DNA of 64,000 nt from WLMZ01 sp043753895 (GCA_043753895.1 JAYUWK010000037.1:69093-133092); one strand, 5' to 3'; shown: positions 20,495 to 29,647, numbered from the stretch's first letter. The notes: generated by a model from the sequence alone, not told the origin. A program made the numbers and translations.

Positions 20495-21168
20495 GGCCGC
20501 TCCCAATCAGGTGGGGGCAGAGTGCTGGGGCCGACGTGGGCATCGAGCCAGTCGTTGAGATCGCTCGCACCGTTCCATCCGTCGCGCACCTTCTTGACCA
20601 CCGCCTTGGTGTGCAACCACGGTTCGGGAGTCCACGACTTGAACGCAGTCAGGCCCTTGCGGCGGAGCAGTTCGATACGCGGGTGATCCTTGGGGTAGCC
20701 GCGCGGTGCGGTCTTCAACTCGCTGATCGCGCCGACGGTGAAGCCGCGCTTGCTCAGTGACGCGCAGATTGCCTGCACCTCAGCACCGCGGTGATCATCG
20801 TCGACGGCGTCGCGGAACCGCTCGAGTTGATCTGCCGCCATGGAGTAATAGCCCGAGCCGATCATCAGCCCCGCAGCGGACAACGCCACGTAATACACCG
20901 CTCCACCCTCGCGTTCGCCAACCGCGCCGATCTGTTCCTTGTAGGGAGGGCGCCCTTTTGCGAATCGGGCGTCGTTGAATGGCCGGAAAACATGAAAGGG
21001 ACCGAACTCGTCGAGTTGCTCGAGCAACCCGAGCATTGCCCCTTTGACATTTGCGTCATAGCTGGCCTTGTTGGCCTGCCAGAACACTCTTGAGTTGTCG
21101 GCCGCGAGCCCCTCGTAGAACGCGAGGGCCTCGGCGGGAAATCCGCTGAACGTAACCACCGTCGACAA
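20491..21168 (-). CDS. DUF2461 family protein
   Basis: 225 residues. It matches the DUF2461 (TIGR02453-like) pattern: FPAEALAFYEGLAADNSRVFW near the start, then FRPFNDARFAKGRPPYKEQIG, VYYVALSAAGLMIGSGYY, and a C-terminal basic segment with LRRKGLTAFKSW. The function of the family is not known; proteins are cytoplasmic and widespread. It converges on the SufR-like gene (4-bp overlap of the ends) and starts 3 bp after the stop of the EthD-like gene, so those two are probably cotranscribed. Confidence 0.85.
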   Translation of the reverse strand: MSTVVTFSGFPAEALAFYEGLAADNSRVFWQANKASYDANVKGAMLGLLEQLDEFGPFHVFRPFNDARFAKGRPPYKEQIGAVGEREGGAVYYVALSAAGLMIGSGYYSMAADQLERFRDAVDDDHRGAEVQAICASLSKRGFTVGAISELKTAPRGYPKDHPRIELLRRKGLTAFKSWTPEPWLHTKAVVKKVRDGWNGASDLNDWLDAHVGPSTLPPPDWERP

Positions 21169-21171
21169 TTG

Positions 21172-21453
21172 CTAGACGACTTCGGCGACCTGCATCACCG
21201 GCGTGGCGTTGGTGTAGTTGGCGACATCAGCCATCACCGCGCCGGTCTCGGGCGAGCCCATCGCCGCCTGAAATTGATCCATCGATTCGAAGAAGAAGTG
21301 CACGGCCGCGACGTACGGACCGTTGACACCTTTATCGATTTCGCCGCCCACGTTCCACGCTGCACACGCCATCGGCACATGGGTGTTCTTGTAGTAGTCG
21401 TGGTCGAAGGTGACGTCGTCGCCACCGGGATACAGAACGCTGACTCGGATCAT
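21172..21453 (-). CDS. EthD-domain protein
   Basis: 93 residues from the ATG at 21453 (MIRVSVLYPGGDDVTFDHDY). The pattern is that of small EthD/dimeric alpha-beta barrel proteins: YPGGDDVTFDHDYYKNTHVP near the N-terminus and AAVHFFFESMDQFQAAM in the second half. Relatives are often annotated as ethyl tert-butyl ether degradation EthD or as reductases, but the domain's role is generally unknown. It is the probable first gene of a two-gene unit with the DUF2461 gene. Confidence 0.8.
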   Translation of the reverse strand: MIRVSVLYPGGDDVTFDHDYYKNTHVPMACAAWNVGGEIDKGVNGPYVAAVHFFFESMDQFQAAMGSPETGAVMADVANYTNATPVMQVAEVV

Positions 21454-21530
21454 GACCACGACCGTAACCGACGCGCAGGCGAGTTGTGGCACGGATGCGA
21501 CACCGTTGGCCGAGGTCCTTAGGTGGCGGC

Positions 21531-22285
21531 ATGACTGAGTTTCTGATCGGTGCCCAGATCGACGCGGCCAAGCACGAGCGCACCGCCGCGAACACCTCCA
21601 TTGCATCCGGCGACCTCACCACGCACGGCGTGATCGTGGGCATGACCGGTTCGGGCAAAACCGGACTCGGAATCGTGCTCATCGAGGACGCCCTTCGCGT
21701 TGGCGTGCCGACCCTGCTCATCGACCCCAAAGGCGACCTGACGAATCTCTGTCTCACATTTCCGCAACTGGCACCGGCCGACTTTCAGCCATGGGTGAAC
21801 GAGGGCGATGCACAGAAGGCCGGTCAGAGCGTGGCCGACTTCGCCGCAGCGCAGCCCAAGACGTGGACCGATGGGCTTGCTGGCTGGAACTTGGGGCCGG
21901 CTGACCTTGCCTCACTACGCCAGAACGTCGAGTTCACGATCTACACCCCTGGCTCCAACTCTGGCATCGGCGTGAACATCGTCGGCTCGCTGCAAGCGCC
22001 ATCGGACATGGGCGACACCGAGGTGGTCGGTGACGAGATCGAGGGATTCGTCAGCGGATTGCTCGGCCTCGTAGGTATCGACGGCGATCCGATGGCGCCG
22101 ATAACAAGATCGAGACACTGACGACTCAACGCGGGCAGCTCGAGGCAGAACTCAGTTCGGACTTGCAGCACATCGACGAGAAGTGGTCGGAACTGGCCAA
22201 GAACGTGACCACGATGCAAATCGGTCTTGAGCGCACCGATGTGCGCGTGACGAAGCTAAATCTGGTTTAGATCCCGGTCCCCTGA
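21531..22285 (+). pseudogene. Internally deleted HerA/DUF87-like ATPase
   Basis: The frame from ATG 21531 encodes about 190 residues of an ATP-binding protein with Walker A GMTGSGKTGLG and LIDPKGDLTNL, reaching the conserved LLGLVGIDGDP, then runs out of homology at ~22095 and stops at 22119-22121. From about 22097, in another frame, the sequence reads like the coiled-coil C-terminus of the same family (DNKIETLTTQRGQLEAELSS, then LQHIDEKWSELAKNV) and ends LNLV, TAG (22268-22270), IPVP, TGA. An in-frame TAG stands where a Trp would be expected. Intact relatives are several hundred residues longer, so the middle is deleted and the rest is decaying. Confidence 0.82.
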
Positions 22286-22393
22286 TCTCCGACAATCCCG
22301 GCCGTCGGTCGGGCGCGTCGACAATCAGGGTGGCCGCGCGGGTCCGCGGGCGTTTGCAGATGCCGGCGCTTCGAGGCAGGCTGTACTAGTCAC

Positions 22394-22475
22394 GCGGGCG
22401 TGGCGGAACTGGCAGACGCGCAGGGTTTAGGTCCCTGTATCGAAAGATGTGAGGGTTCGAGTCCCTCCGCCCGCA
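22394..22475 (+). tRNA. tRNA-Leu (anticodon UAG)
   Basis: The cloverleaf can be folded by eye. The acceptor stem is GCGGGCG with CGCCCGC (22468-22474) and discriminator A22475. The anticodon stem CAGGG/CCCTG encloses loop TTTAGGT with anticodon TAG. A long class II variable arm (ATC-GAAA-GAT) follows, then T-arm GAGGG-TTCGAGT-CCCTC. The long variable arm and anticodon both indicate leucine. CCA is not encoded (ACCC follows). Confidence 0.96.
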
Positions 22476-22533
22476 CCCATCGGCAACTATGGCCCGGCTG
22501 TCGAGCTGCAGTTGTTGGCGGAAGGTCCGTGGG

Positions 22534-23229
22534 CTACGGCTTCCCTGCGACGTATGCCTCCAGAGCGGCCAAAGATTTCTGGTCGGCATCGAGCGTTGAC
22601 CTCGCCAAGCGATATTCGGCCGCCTTCTCCTCGATCAGCATCTCATGATGATCTGCGCCCATGTACTGGGCGATTGCGGCTGCGATGATCGTGTCGAATG
22701 TGTGCTCTATGTCTGCGCTGTAGACAACTCCGCTGGCCTTGGCTCGGTTGGAAACATTGAAGATGGCCTTGCCTGGGCCATCTAGGGAGAAGCCCAAGAG
22801 TTTTGAGTAGGCCCACTCAACGGATCTCTTTCCCCCAGAGAAGCTGCACCTCTGATTCGTAATGACGAAGGTGCCAACATCGACGGTTGCCTCCTCCTCG
22901 ACGCCGGGCGTAAACGTACCGCGCGATTGACCCACTCGATAGGAGACGCCCTTCGCTATCCGGAATGAAACCCCTTGAGACCCGCCTGACCAGTGGCCGG
23001 GCAGCACCTTCGGCTCAATGAGCCCCGCGCCGGTCACACAGCCATACGCAAGTTCACCCTTCTTGAGAACGACGCCGGGAGCATTCAACTGATGCTGCAG
23101 CTTTGAGAGCTCCCAATCATCGTGTGCTTGTAGCGCGTCGGTGAGCTCGGACGAAATAGTCCGTTTCGCCTTTTCAATCCCGGCCTGCCGCTCGGCCACG
23201 ACCATTGCAGCCTTGTGTTTCTCGAACAT
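22534..23229 (-). CDS. Unrecognised protein, possible PH-like domain
   Basis: 231 residues. The N-terminal ~50 residues are a charged helix (AERQAGIEKAKRTISSEL). The middle is beta-rich with GVSFRIAKGVSYRVGQSRGT, GTFVITNQRCSFSGGKRSVEW and FSLDGPGKAIFNVSNR, a pattern like PH/GRAM-type domains in which a short protein senses or binds rather than catalyses. The C-terminus is helical (AEYRLARSTLDADQKSLAAL). No signal or membrane segment. It ends 58 bp from tRNA-Leu and is flanked by a decayed ATPase, so it may be accessory DNA. Function unknown. Confidence 0.6.
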   Translation of the reverse strand: MFEKHKAAMVVAERQAGIEKAKRTISSELTDALQAHDDWELSKLQHQLNAPGVVLKKGELAYGCVTGAGLIEPKVLPGHWSGGSQGVSFRIAKGVSYRVGQSRGTFTPGVEEEATVDVGTFVITNQRCSFSGGKRSVEWAYSKLLGFSLDGPGKAIFNVSNRAKASGVVYSADIEHTFDTIIAAAIAQYMGADHHEMLIEEKAAEYRLARSTLDADQKSLAALEAYVAGKP

Positions 23230-23423
23230 GCGCTTCCCTCGAGGTAAATCGAAATTCGATGTGGTCTCTAGCGACCTGAGAAGAGGGTCTCTTCAACGCA
23301 GTGATGTGCGACAGAGCACTCCGCCACCCAGCACTAATGGTCTAGCTTGTGGCGAGCGTAGCTGATCACGCGACGACGGCCCGCCGACGTTTAGATCGCC
23401 ACACACAGAAATGGGTCAGACGA

Positions 23424-26060
23424 ATGGGTCACGCCGAATCGAGCGATCCTTCTGCGGACACGATCGAACACCAACGTCTCCGCGGCAATCGTCGCGAGTG
23501 GCTGCGATGGGGGCCGTACCTCAGCGAGCGGGCATGGGGCACCGTGCGCGAGGACTACAGCGCCGATGGTGAGGCATGGAACTACTTTCCACACGATCAC
23601 GCGCGCAGTAGGGCGTATCGCTGGAGCGAGGACGGGCTCGGGGGAATCTGCGATCAGCAACAGACGATCTGCCTGGCGTTCTCATTGTGGAACGGCCGCG
23701 ACCCGATTCTGAAAGAGCGCATCTTCGGTTTGAGTGGCACCGAGGGCAACCACGGCGAAGACGCCAAAGAGCTGTGGTGGTACCTCGACTCCACGCCGAC
23801 ACACTCCTGGATGCGCTGGCGCTACCTGTATCCGATTGCTGAATTCCCCTACCTCGATCTGGTGAACACCAACCGCAATCGATCACGTCTACAACCCGAG
23901 TACGAACTGCTCGACACAGAAGCGCTACAAGACGGGTACTGGGAGATCACCGCCGACTACGGCAAGGCCGACCACGACGACATGTGCATTCGTCTCAGCG
24001 TGCACAACGTGAGCAACGCGGAGGCGACCATCGACGTGTTGCCCACTGTGTGGTGCCGCAATACGTGGTCGTGGAACCCCGGTCAAAATCGGCCCGTGCT
24101 TGCAGCGGGCAACACGCCTGCGTCCATTGGCATCGAGCATCCCGTGGCAGGCAGCTGGTCGGTCACGAGCTCGGGCCAACCGGAGCTGTTGTTCTGCGAG
24201 AACGACACAAATACAGTTCGCCTTCCCAACACACCAATTGGCAGCACACCGTGCGAGTACCCGAAGGACGCGATCCACGATCGCGTAGTGCACGGCCTCG
24301 ATGCCTGCAATCCAGCGGGCACCGGCACCAAGGCAGCTTTCTGGCACAAGCTCACAGTCGCACCCGGCGAGACTGCTGTGGTCTACATCCGGCTTGCTCC
24401 CGACGCGCGCGCTGCGGAATCAGCCACGGTCAAAACACTTCTCGACTCCCGCGAGCGCGAGGCCGACGAGTTCTACGCTCACCTCACCCCGCCCGGCGTC
24501 ACGATCGACGAACAACGGGTCATGCGCCAAGCCTTCGCTGGCCTGCTGTGGAGCAAACAGTTCTACCACTTCGATGTCGAGCGATGGCTCGATGGCGATC
24601 CGGGCAACGAACCACCCCCCAGCTCACGGCGGGCCGCACGCAACGCCGCATGGCGTCACCTCAACAATGCTGACGTGATCTCGATGCCCGACACGTGGGA
24701 GTACCCGTGGTACGCGGCGTGGGACCTCGGCTTCCATTGTGTGGCCCTGGCCCACGTAGACCCGGTCTTTGCCAAGGAGCAACTTCTGCTGTTGTGCCGC
24801 GAGTGGTACCAACACCCGAACGGCCAGTTGCCCGCCTATGAGTGGTCGTTCAGCGATGTCAATCCACCTGTGCATGCATGGGCAGCGCGCCACGTCTTCG
24901 AGATCGATGGCGGCACCGACCACGACTTCCTCGAACGCATCTTCCACAAGTTGCTGTTGAACTTCACGTGGTGGGTGAACCGCAAAGACGAGGAAGGCAA
25001 CAACCTGTTCGAAGGCGGCTTCCTGGGCCTCGACAACATCGGACCAATCGATCGTTCGGCAATGCTGCCGGTCAACGGGCACCTCGAGCAATCCGACGGC
25101 ACCGCATGGATGGCGATGTACTGCCTCAACTTGCTGGACATCGCGATCGAACTCGCCGAGCACGACGACACCTACGAGGATCTGGCGACCAAGTTCTTCG
25201 AGCATTTCGCCTACATCGCAAGCGCGAGTCGCGAGTCGGGACTGTGGAACGAGGACGACGGCTTCTTCTATGACCAGATTCATTTCGCGGACGACTCCCG
25301 CGAGCCGTTGCGCGTGAAGTCGATGGTGGGCCTGTTGCCCCTGACGGCCGCGACGATGCTGCGCGATAGCACGCTCGCGGCCTTGCCCGACTTTGCAGCA
25401 CGCTTTCGTTGGTTCCTAACGAACAAGCCTCAGTACGGCAATGCCATCACCCACAACGCACCCGGCGCTGCACAGCCCGGTCAGCTCCTCGCGATGGTTG
25501 ACCCAGAGCGACTCGAACGCATTCTGCGCCGGTTGTTCGCGGCGGACGAGTTCTTGTCAGACTTCGGCATCAGGGCGCTCTCGGCTGAGCATCGCGAGCA
25601 TCCGTTCACCATCGACATCGGCGGCCATCTGTCCCGAGTTGACTACGAACCGGGCGAGTCCACATCATCGCTGTTCGGCGGCAACTCGAATTGGCGCGGG
25701 CCGATCTGGTTCCCGGTGAACTTCGTCATCATCGAATCGCTGCGTCGCTACGACGACTTCCTCGGGGAAACGTTCGAGATCGAGTTCCCCACGGGTTCGG
25801 GGAACCTGACGCGGCTCAGCGATATTGCCGACCAACTCGACGCACGTCTCGTCTCGATCTTCCTCGACGACAACTTCGGTCGTCGGCCGGTGTTCGGCAC
25901 CTCAGAACGGCTGCAGAACGACCCTGCGCTGCACGATCTGATTCCCTTTCACGAGTACTTCCATGGCGACAGCGGTGCAGGCCTGGGCGCCGGCCATCAG
26001 ACCGGCTGGACGGCTCTCGTCGCTGCGATGATCGCGGGCCGCCCAATGCATCGCCGGTGA
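23424..26060 (+). CDS. GH63-like glucosidase (MGH1-type glycoside hydrolase)
   Basis: 878 residues from ATG 23424; GTG 23349 would add 25 residues before the conserved WGPYLSERAWGTVREDYS. The N-terminal ~400 residues are a beta-sandwich (YFPHDHARSRAYRW). The C-terminal (alpha/alpha)6 barrel has WEYPWYAAWDLGFHCVALA, LPAYEWSFSDVNPPVHAWA, EGGFLGLDNIGPIDRS and GNSNWRGPIWFPVNF. Catalytic acids probably lie in AAWDLGFH and the late acidic loops, but I cannot assign them firmly. No signal peptide, so it acts on an intracellular alpha-glucoside. It is followed by glucose dehydrogenase and polyphosphate glucokinase, which fits glucose release and use. Confidence 0.85.
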   Translation: MGHAESSDPSADTIEHQRLRGNRREWLRWGPYLSERAWGTVREDYSADGEAWNYFPHDHARSRAYRWSEDGLGGICDQQQTICLAFSLWNGRDPILKERIFGLSGTEGNHGEDAKELWWYLDSTPTHSWMRWRYLYPIAEFPYLDLVNTNRNRSRLQPEYELLDTEALQDGYWEITADYGKADHDDMCIRLSVHNVSNAEATIDVLPTVWCRNTWSWNPGQNRPVLAAGNTPASIGIEHPVAGSWSVTSSGQPELLFCENDTNTVRLPNTPIGSTPCEYPKDAIHDRVVHGLDACNPAGTGTKAAFWHKLTVAPGETAVVYIRLAPDARAAESATVKTLLDSREREADEFYAHLTPPGVTIDEQRVMRQAFAGLLWSKQFYHFDVERWLDGDPGNEPPPSSRRAARNAAWRHLNNADVISMPDTWEYPWYAAWDLGFHCVALAHVDPVFAKEQLLLLCREWYQHPNGQLPAYEWSFSDVNPPVHAWAARHVFEIDGGTDHDFLERIFHKLLLNFTWWVNRKDEEGNNLFEGGFLGLDNIGPIDRSAMLPVNGHLEQSDGTAWMAMYCLNLLDIAIELAEHDDTYEDLATKFFEHFAYIASASRESGLWNEDDGFFYDQIHFADDSREPLRVKSMVGLLPLTAATMLRDSTLAALPDFAARFRWFLTNKPQYGNAITHNAPGAAQPGQLLAMVDPERLERILRRLFAADEFLSDFGIRALSAEHREHPFTIDIGGHLSRVDYEPGESTSSLFGGNSNWRGPIWFPVNFVIIESLRRYDDFLGETFEIEFPTGSGNLTRLSDIADQLDARLVSIFLDDNFGRRPVFGTSERLQNDPALHDLIPFHEYFHGDSGAGLGAGHQTGWTALVAAMIAGRPMHRR

Positions 26061-26082
26061 GCCGACGAGTTTGGGCTGCTGC

Positions 26083-27129
26083 TCAGATGGCGAATTCGAT
26101 GGTGGCCTTCACGTCGTCGGGTTGTAACGCCAACGCGTCGGACCACGTTTCGAGAGGTACGCGACGCGTGATCAATCGCTCGAGCCACGATACGTCGGCC
26201 CTCGCCAACACCTCAGCGCCGGTCTCGTAGTGACGATGGTTCGCGTTCACCGATCCGAACACCACCTCGTTGCCCAACACCAAACTGCGATTGACCTGAC
26301 CGGCATCGATCGGAAAGGCGCGCCCACCCGACGACACCCCGGTGAGGCACAAGATGCCACCGGGCGCGGTATTGCCGAGCACCGACAGGATCAACTGCGA
26401 CACACCGGTGCACTCGATGACCACATCTGCCGCACCACAGGCCAACTCGATGGAATCGCTGTGATAGGTGGCTCCCAGATCTGCCACGAGCTGCGGCTTC
26501 GGACCATCAGTCACGCGATCGAACACGTGCACGTCGAATCCACGCTGGGTGCCGATGAGCGCAGCGAGTAGGCCAATCGGACCCGCGCCGGTGATGAACA
26601 CCCGCGACGGCGTCCAGCGGGCGCGGCTGCCGATGCGCTCGATGTGTTCCCACGCCTTCGACACGACGCTCGTGGGTTCGAGCAAGACGCCAACACGGTG
26701 CAGCGCTGGATCGACCTTCACCGCGAACTCGGGCCGGATGCGATACCGCTCGCTCGCAAAGCCGTGGCGTTCTTTGATGCCTCGCTCGGTGTATTGACCG
26801 TTGCGGCACATGTCCCATTCGCCGATCGCGCAATTCGCGCACGGCACAGCGTCGGGACGACGCACGATGCCCACCACCAGATCGCCGGCAGCGAAGCCGC
26901 TGTCGGCCGGTGCCTCGAGCACGCGGCCCAGTGATTCGTGGCCAATGATCAAACGGTCGGCACCGGCGGGCGCTGATCCGTAGTCACCGTGGATGATCTC
27001 GCGGTCGGTGCCGCACATGCCGATGTACATGGTCTGCACCAGGATGGGCCCATCCTCAAGCGGGGGGTCGGGCATCTCGGTGAGTTGGGCCGAACCGGCC
27101 GAGCCGGGAACAACGGTGATGGCGCGCAT
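26083..27129 (-). CDS. Glucose 1-dehydrogenase (zinc MDR family)
   Basis: 348 residues. The catalytic zinc ligands are C39 (MCGTDREI), H64 and E65 (IIGHESLG). A structural lobe has CANCAIGEWDMC followed by RNGQYTERGIKERHGF, which resembles archaeal-type glucose dehydrogenases more than alcohol dehydrogenases. The Rossmann motif is ITGAGPIGLLAALIG. It would oxidise glucose to gluconolactone with NAD(P). It is convergent with the GH63-like gene and divergent from ppgK with a 30-bp spacer, so the two glucose genes share a promoter region. Other aldoses as substrates cannot be excluded. Confidence 0.85.
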   Translation of the reverse strand: MRAITVVPGSAGSAQLTEMPDPPLEDGPILVQTMYIGMCGTDREIIHGDYGSAPAGADRLIIGHESLGRVLEAPADSGFAAGDLVVGIVRRPDAVPCANCAIGEWDMCRNGQYTERGIKERHGFASERYRIRPEFAVKVDPALHRVGVLLEPTSVVSKAWEHIERIGSRARWTPSRVFITGAGPIGLLAALIGTQRGFDVHVFDRVTDGPKPQLVADLGATYHSDSIELACGAADVVIECTGVSQLILSVLGNTAPGGILCLTGVSSGGRAFPIDAGQVNRSLVLGNEVVFGSVNANHRHYETGAEVLARADVSWLERLITRRVPLETWSDALALQPDDVKATIEFAI

Positions 27130-27159
27130 GCGGGCACGCTACCGCTGTACGGTGACGCC

Positions 27160-27957
27160 ATGGCAACACCTATCAACCGTGCCACGTCCCGTCCGCGGGC
27201 GCGCAGCTTGGCGCCTGTGACGCTGGCCATCGACATCGGTGGCACCGGTCTGAAAGCGTCGTTGTTGAAGCACGACGGCACCATGTTGAGCGATCGTGTG
27301 CGTGTCGAGACCACCTATCCCTGTGCGCCGCAAGCAATGGTCGACGAGTTGGTTGACCTCGTCAAACCGCTCGAATCGTTCGACCGTGTCTCCGTTGGAT
27401 TCCCCGGCGTTGTGCGAAACGGGCTCATCCTCTCCGCGCCACACTTCGTCACCAAACATGGCCCGGGAACGGCGGTCGACAAGGGCTTGCGCACCCAGTG
27501 GGATCGATTCGATCTCGCAGGCGCTCTGGGCGGTGCGTTCGCCGTGCCGTGCCGGGTGATCAATGATGCCGACATGCAGGCCCTCGACTGCGTACAAGGC
27601 GCGGGAGTCGAACTCGTGATCACGCTGGGCACCGGCATGGGCAGCAGCATTTTCCAAAACGGACACCTCGGCCCACGCACCGAACTGTCGCACCATCCGC
27701 TGTTCGACAACATCACGTACAACGACTACGTCGGTGACGCAACGCGCAAGCGCATTGGCAAGAAGAAGTGGAACCATCGGGTCGCCCGGACCATCGACGT
27801 GCTCGACGCACTGTATTTCTACGACCACCTCTTCATTGGCGGTGGGAATGCGCGTCACCTCACCATCGACCTCGGTGCCAGGGCCACGCTGATCGACCCC
27901 AACGCAGGCATCCTCGGCGGCATCCGGTTGTGGAACCCGCACTACGTCGAGGCGTAG
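27160..27957 (+). CDS. ppgK: Polyphosphate glucokinase
   Basis: 265 residues from ATG 27160. It is a ROK-family kinase that phosphorylates glucose with polyphosphate (or ATP). The phosphate loop is LAIDIGGTGLK (23-32). The PPGK-specific segment near residue 190 reads HHPLFDNITYNDYVGDATRK followed by RIGKKKWNHRV, and the sugar-binding region has INDADMQALDCVQG and LGTGMGSS. The family is typical of Actinobacteria. It is divergently placed 30 bp from glucose dehydrogenase, so glucose released by the neighbouring glucosidase can go either to glucose-6-phosphate or to gluconate. Confidence 0.93.
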   Translation: MATPINRATSRPRARSLAPVTLAIDIGGTGLKASLLKHDGTMLSDRVRVETTYPCAPQAMVDELVDLVKPLESFDRVSVGFPGVVRNGLILSAPHFVTKHGPGTAVDKGLRTQWDRFDLAGALGGAFAVPCRVINDADMQALDCVQGAGVELVITLGTGMGSSIFQNGHLGPRTELSHHPLFDNITYNDYVGDATRKRIGKKKWNHRVARTIDVLDALYFYDHLFIGGGNARHLTIDLGARATLIDPNAGILGGIRLWNPHYVEA

Positions 27958-27979
27958 ACGGCGCGTCGGAGAACGCGCT

Positions 27980-28600
27980 CTACGCGAACCAGACCGATCC
28001 GAGCGGGCCCGTCAGCTCCACGAGTAGCGCTTCGGATCCACGCTCGATGCCCATCGAAATACCCCACGCCGACAAGATCTTCGACAACACATTCGGCTGC
28101 GGATGGCGGGCGCGCAACTCAACGAGTTCAACGCCGGGCGCAGCATCGATTGCCGGGTGTAGCGGCGTATGCCACTCGATGAGGAATGGCACCGACGCGG
28201 ACTGTGACACCGTGAGTCGCCAACTCAGCACCACACCATCGGGGCGCTGACGCTGCATCTCCGCAGCAGGCCCTGGGTCATAACCCACCCGTCGTGCCGA
28301 TTCGATGGCCGAGTCGATGTCGCTCACGGCGATCGCCCAAGCAACCATCGTCGGCGACGTGAGTTCATCGACGCCAAACGGGCGTTGACCCGCCGGGGCG
28401 GGCTGCGTCGCGTCGGGGCCGATGATCTCGAGATAGCTCGCGTGCGCCAACGAATACAACTCGTTGCGTGTGCCTTTGCCCACGTGGGGGCCACCCGGAG
28501 ACGCAGCGACTCCGGTTGCGTCGTTCATCCACGATGCGGTCGCATGCAGATCCGGAGTCGCGAGGACCAAATGATCGAGTGCGGCGATGGCGGAACGCAT
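27980..28600 (-). CDS. VOC/glyoxalase-like domain protein
   Basis: 206 residues from ATG 28600 (MRSAIAALDHLVLATPDL). It is a glyoxalase-3-like VOC protein: the first beta-alpha-beta unit contains LDHLVLATPDLHATASWM, and the segment GTRNELYSLAHASYLEIIGP matches the family. The metal ligands could be H10 and E in YLEIIGP. The specific reaction is unknown; it may be a dioxygenase, isomerase or binding protein. It is divergent from the LPXTG gene, with a perfect 6-bp inverted repeat between the two starts. Confidence 0.78.
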   Translation of the reverse strand: MRSAIAALDHLVLATPDLHATASWMNDATGVAASPGGPHVGKGTRNELYSLAHASYLEIIGPDATQPAPAGQRPFGVDELTSPTMVAWAIAVSDIDSAIESARRVGYDPGPAAEMQRQRPDGVVLSWRLTVSQSASVPFLIEWHTPLHPAIDAAPGVELVELRARHPQPNVLSKILSAWGISMGIERGSEALLVELTGPLGSVWFA

Positions 28601-28631
28601 AGGTGAGTTGTAGCAGACGCCGGCCGCGAAT

Positions 28632-28646
28632 GAGTAAGCGTTACTC
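28632..28646. promoter_or_regulatory. Perfect inverted repeat between divergent genes (possible operator)
   Basis: GAGTAAGCGTTACTC: 6-bp arms GAGTAA/TTACTC around a 3-nt centre. It lies 31 bp upstream of the VOC gene start and 36 bp upstream of the LPXTG gene start, where a divergent promoter must be. No regulator is adjacent. Confidence 0.45.
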
Positions 28647-28682
28647 TGTTCGATCGCACCTGCGATTCCTACGTTGGTTGGC

Positions 28683-29525
28683 ATGAGTAACTCCCCCCAC
28701 ACACCGTCCAATCGCGCCGTTCACAATCGATCCGAGCAGCGTCGAGGTCGACGTTTCTTTCGCCTCGGCCTCGCTGCCGGCATCGCCGTGCTCCCGCTGG
28801 CCGTACTCGCCTCGCCAGCCGCCGGTATCTCTGAGTTGCCCCCGAACCCAGCCGTCCACATGGAGTCCGGCTGTAACTCCAAGGGCCCGTTCTATCGGTT
28901 GACCTATACCAATGACGCACTAAAGAGCAACCACAATCCGACCGCAGATGCCGTCTTTTCGACCGCTGTGCAGCAGGGCAACGCGATCGCCGAGAAGCAA
29001 GATGACGTCTCGGTTGCCGCGCAGGCCCAGTTCGTCGCCGAGTCCGCACCGTTGACCGACGGGGACACCGTCACAGTTTTCGTGACGTCGCCAGGCATGA
29101 CCGACTTCCAGCAGTCGTTCACCCCAGACTGTTTCGAGGCAACGGGAGCCGTGACTGCCACTTGTGTCAACGGTGCGCCGGTGCTCGCCGAGACCGGAAC
29201 GAACACGGGATTGACCCCGCAGGACATCAAGTTCCAGGTCGATGGAGTCGTGATGGACACCGTCGAGGTTGACCCTGCTGCCTCGCACACCTACACCCAG
29301 GCGCTCGTCGAGGGCGGTGCGTATCATGCCGAGGTTCTCGGTGCCATCCACGGCAAGTACGTCGTCGTCGCCGAGCTATCGGCCACGGCAAGCTGCATGG
29401 CACCGGCGGTTGTCGGCCAGCTTCCCGAAACCGGCAGCCCGTCCACATCAATCATCGTGATGGCAACACTGCTGACGCTGCTCGGCCTCGGCGCCTGCCG
29501 TCTGGTCCGCAAGCCAACGACCTGA
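28683..29525 (+). CDS. LPXTG-anchored surface protein
   Basis: 280 residues from ATG 28683 (MSNSPHTPSNRAVHN). The signal peptide has a basic n-region (RSEQRRGRRFFR) and hydrophobic core LGLAAGIAVLPLAVLASPAAG. The secreted part (about 50-245) is beta-rich and Thr/Ala/Asp-rich with scattered Cys. The C-terminus has LPETG, a transmembrane stretch and positive tail RLVRKPTT, the classic sortase-sorting signal. No sortase is encoded in the window. It ends before the first copy of the 49-bp palindrome. Its function is unknown. Confidence 0.88.
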   Translation: MSNSPHTPSNRAVHNRSEQRRGRRFFRLGLAAGIAVLPLAVLASPAAGISELPPNPAVHMESGCNSKGPFYRLTYTNDALKSNHNPTADAVFSTAVQQGNAIAEKQDDVSVAAQAQFVAESAPLTDGDTVTVFVTSPGMTDFQQSFTPDCFEATGAVTATCVNGAPVLAETGTNTGLTPQDIKFQVDGVVMDTVEVDPAASHTYTQALVEGGAYHAEVLGAIHGKYVVVAELSATASCMAPAVVGQLPETGSPSTSIIVMATLLTLLGLGACRLVRKPTT

Positions 29526-29573
29526 TCCCTCGGGACGCAGCCACCGTCGCCGACCCGTGACCGTGACCGTCAC

Positions 29574-29622
29574 CGAAGTTGCGCTCTCCAGACCCATGAG
29601 GGGCCGCGAGGGCGCAACTTCG
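29574..29622. repeat. 49-bp palindromic repeat, copy A
   Basis: Starts CGAAGTTGCGC and ends GGGCGCAACTTCG, forming a stem of 10 bp or more around a GC-rich centre with a CCCATGAGGGG motif. It lies between the convergent ends of the LPXTG gene and the HD oxygenase gene, where it could act as a bidirectional terminator. Copies B (50528) and C (62352) have the same length and layout. Confidence 0.85.
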
Positions 29623-29647
29623 GCGCGAGTCAGGCCGAACGGCAGGG

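Noticed and set aside
28674..28682. TTG start for the LPXTG gene
   Set aside because: ATG at 28683 is only three codons later and more likely.
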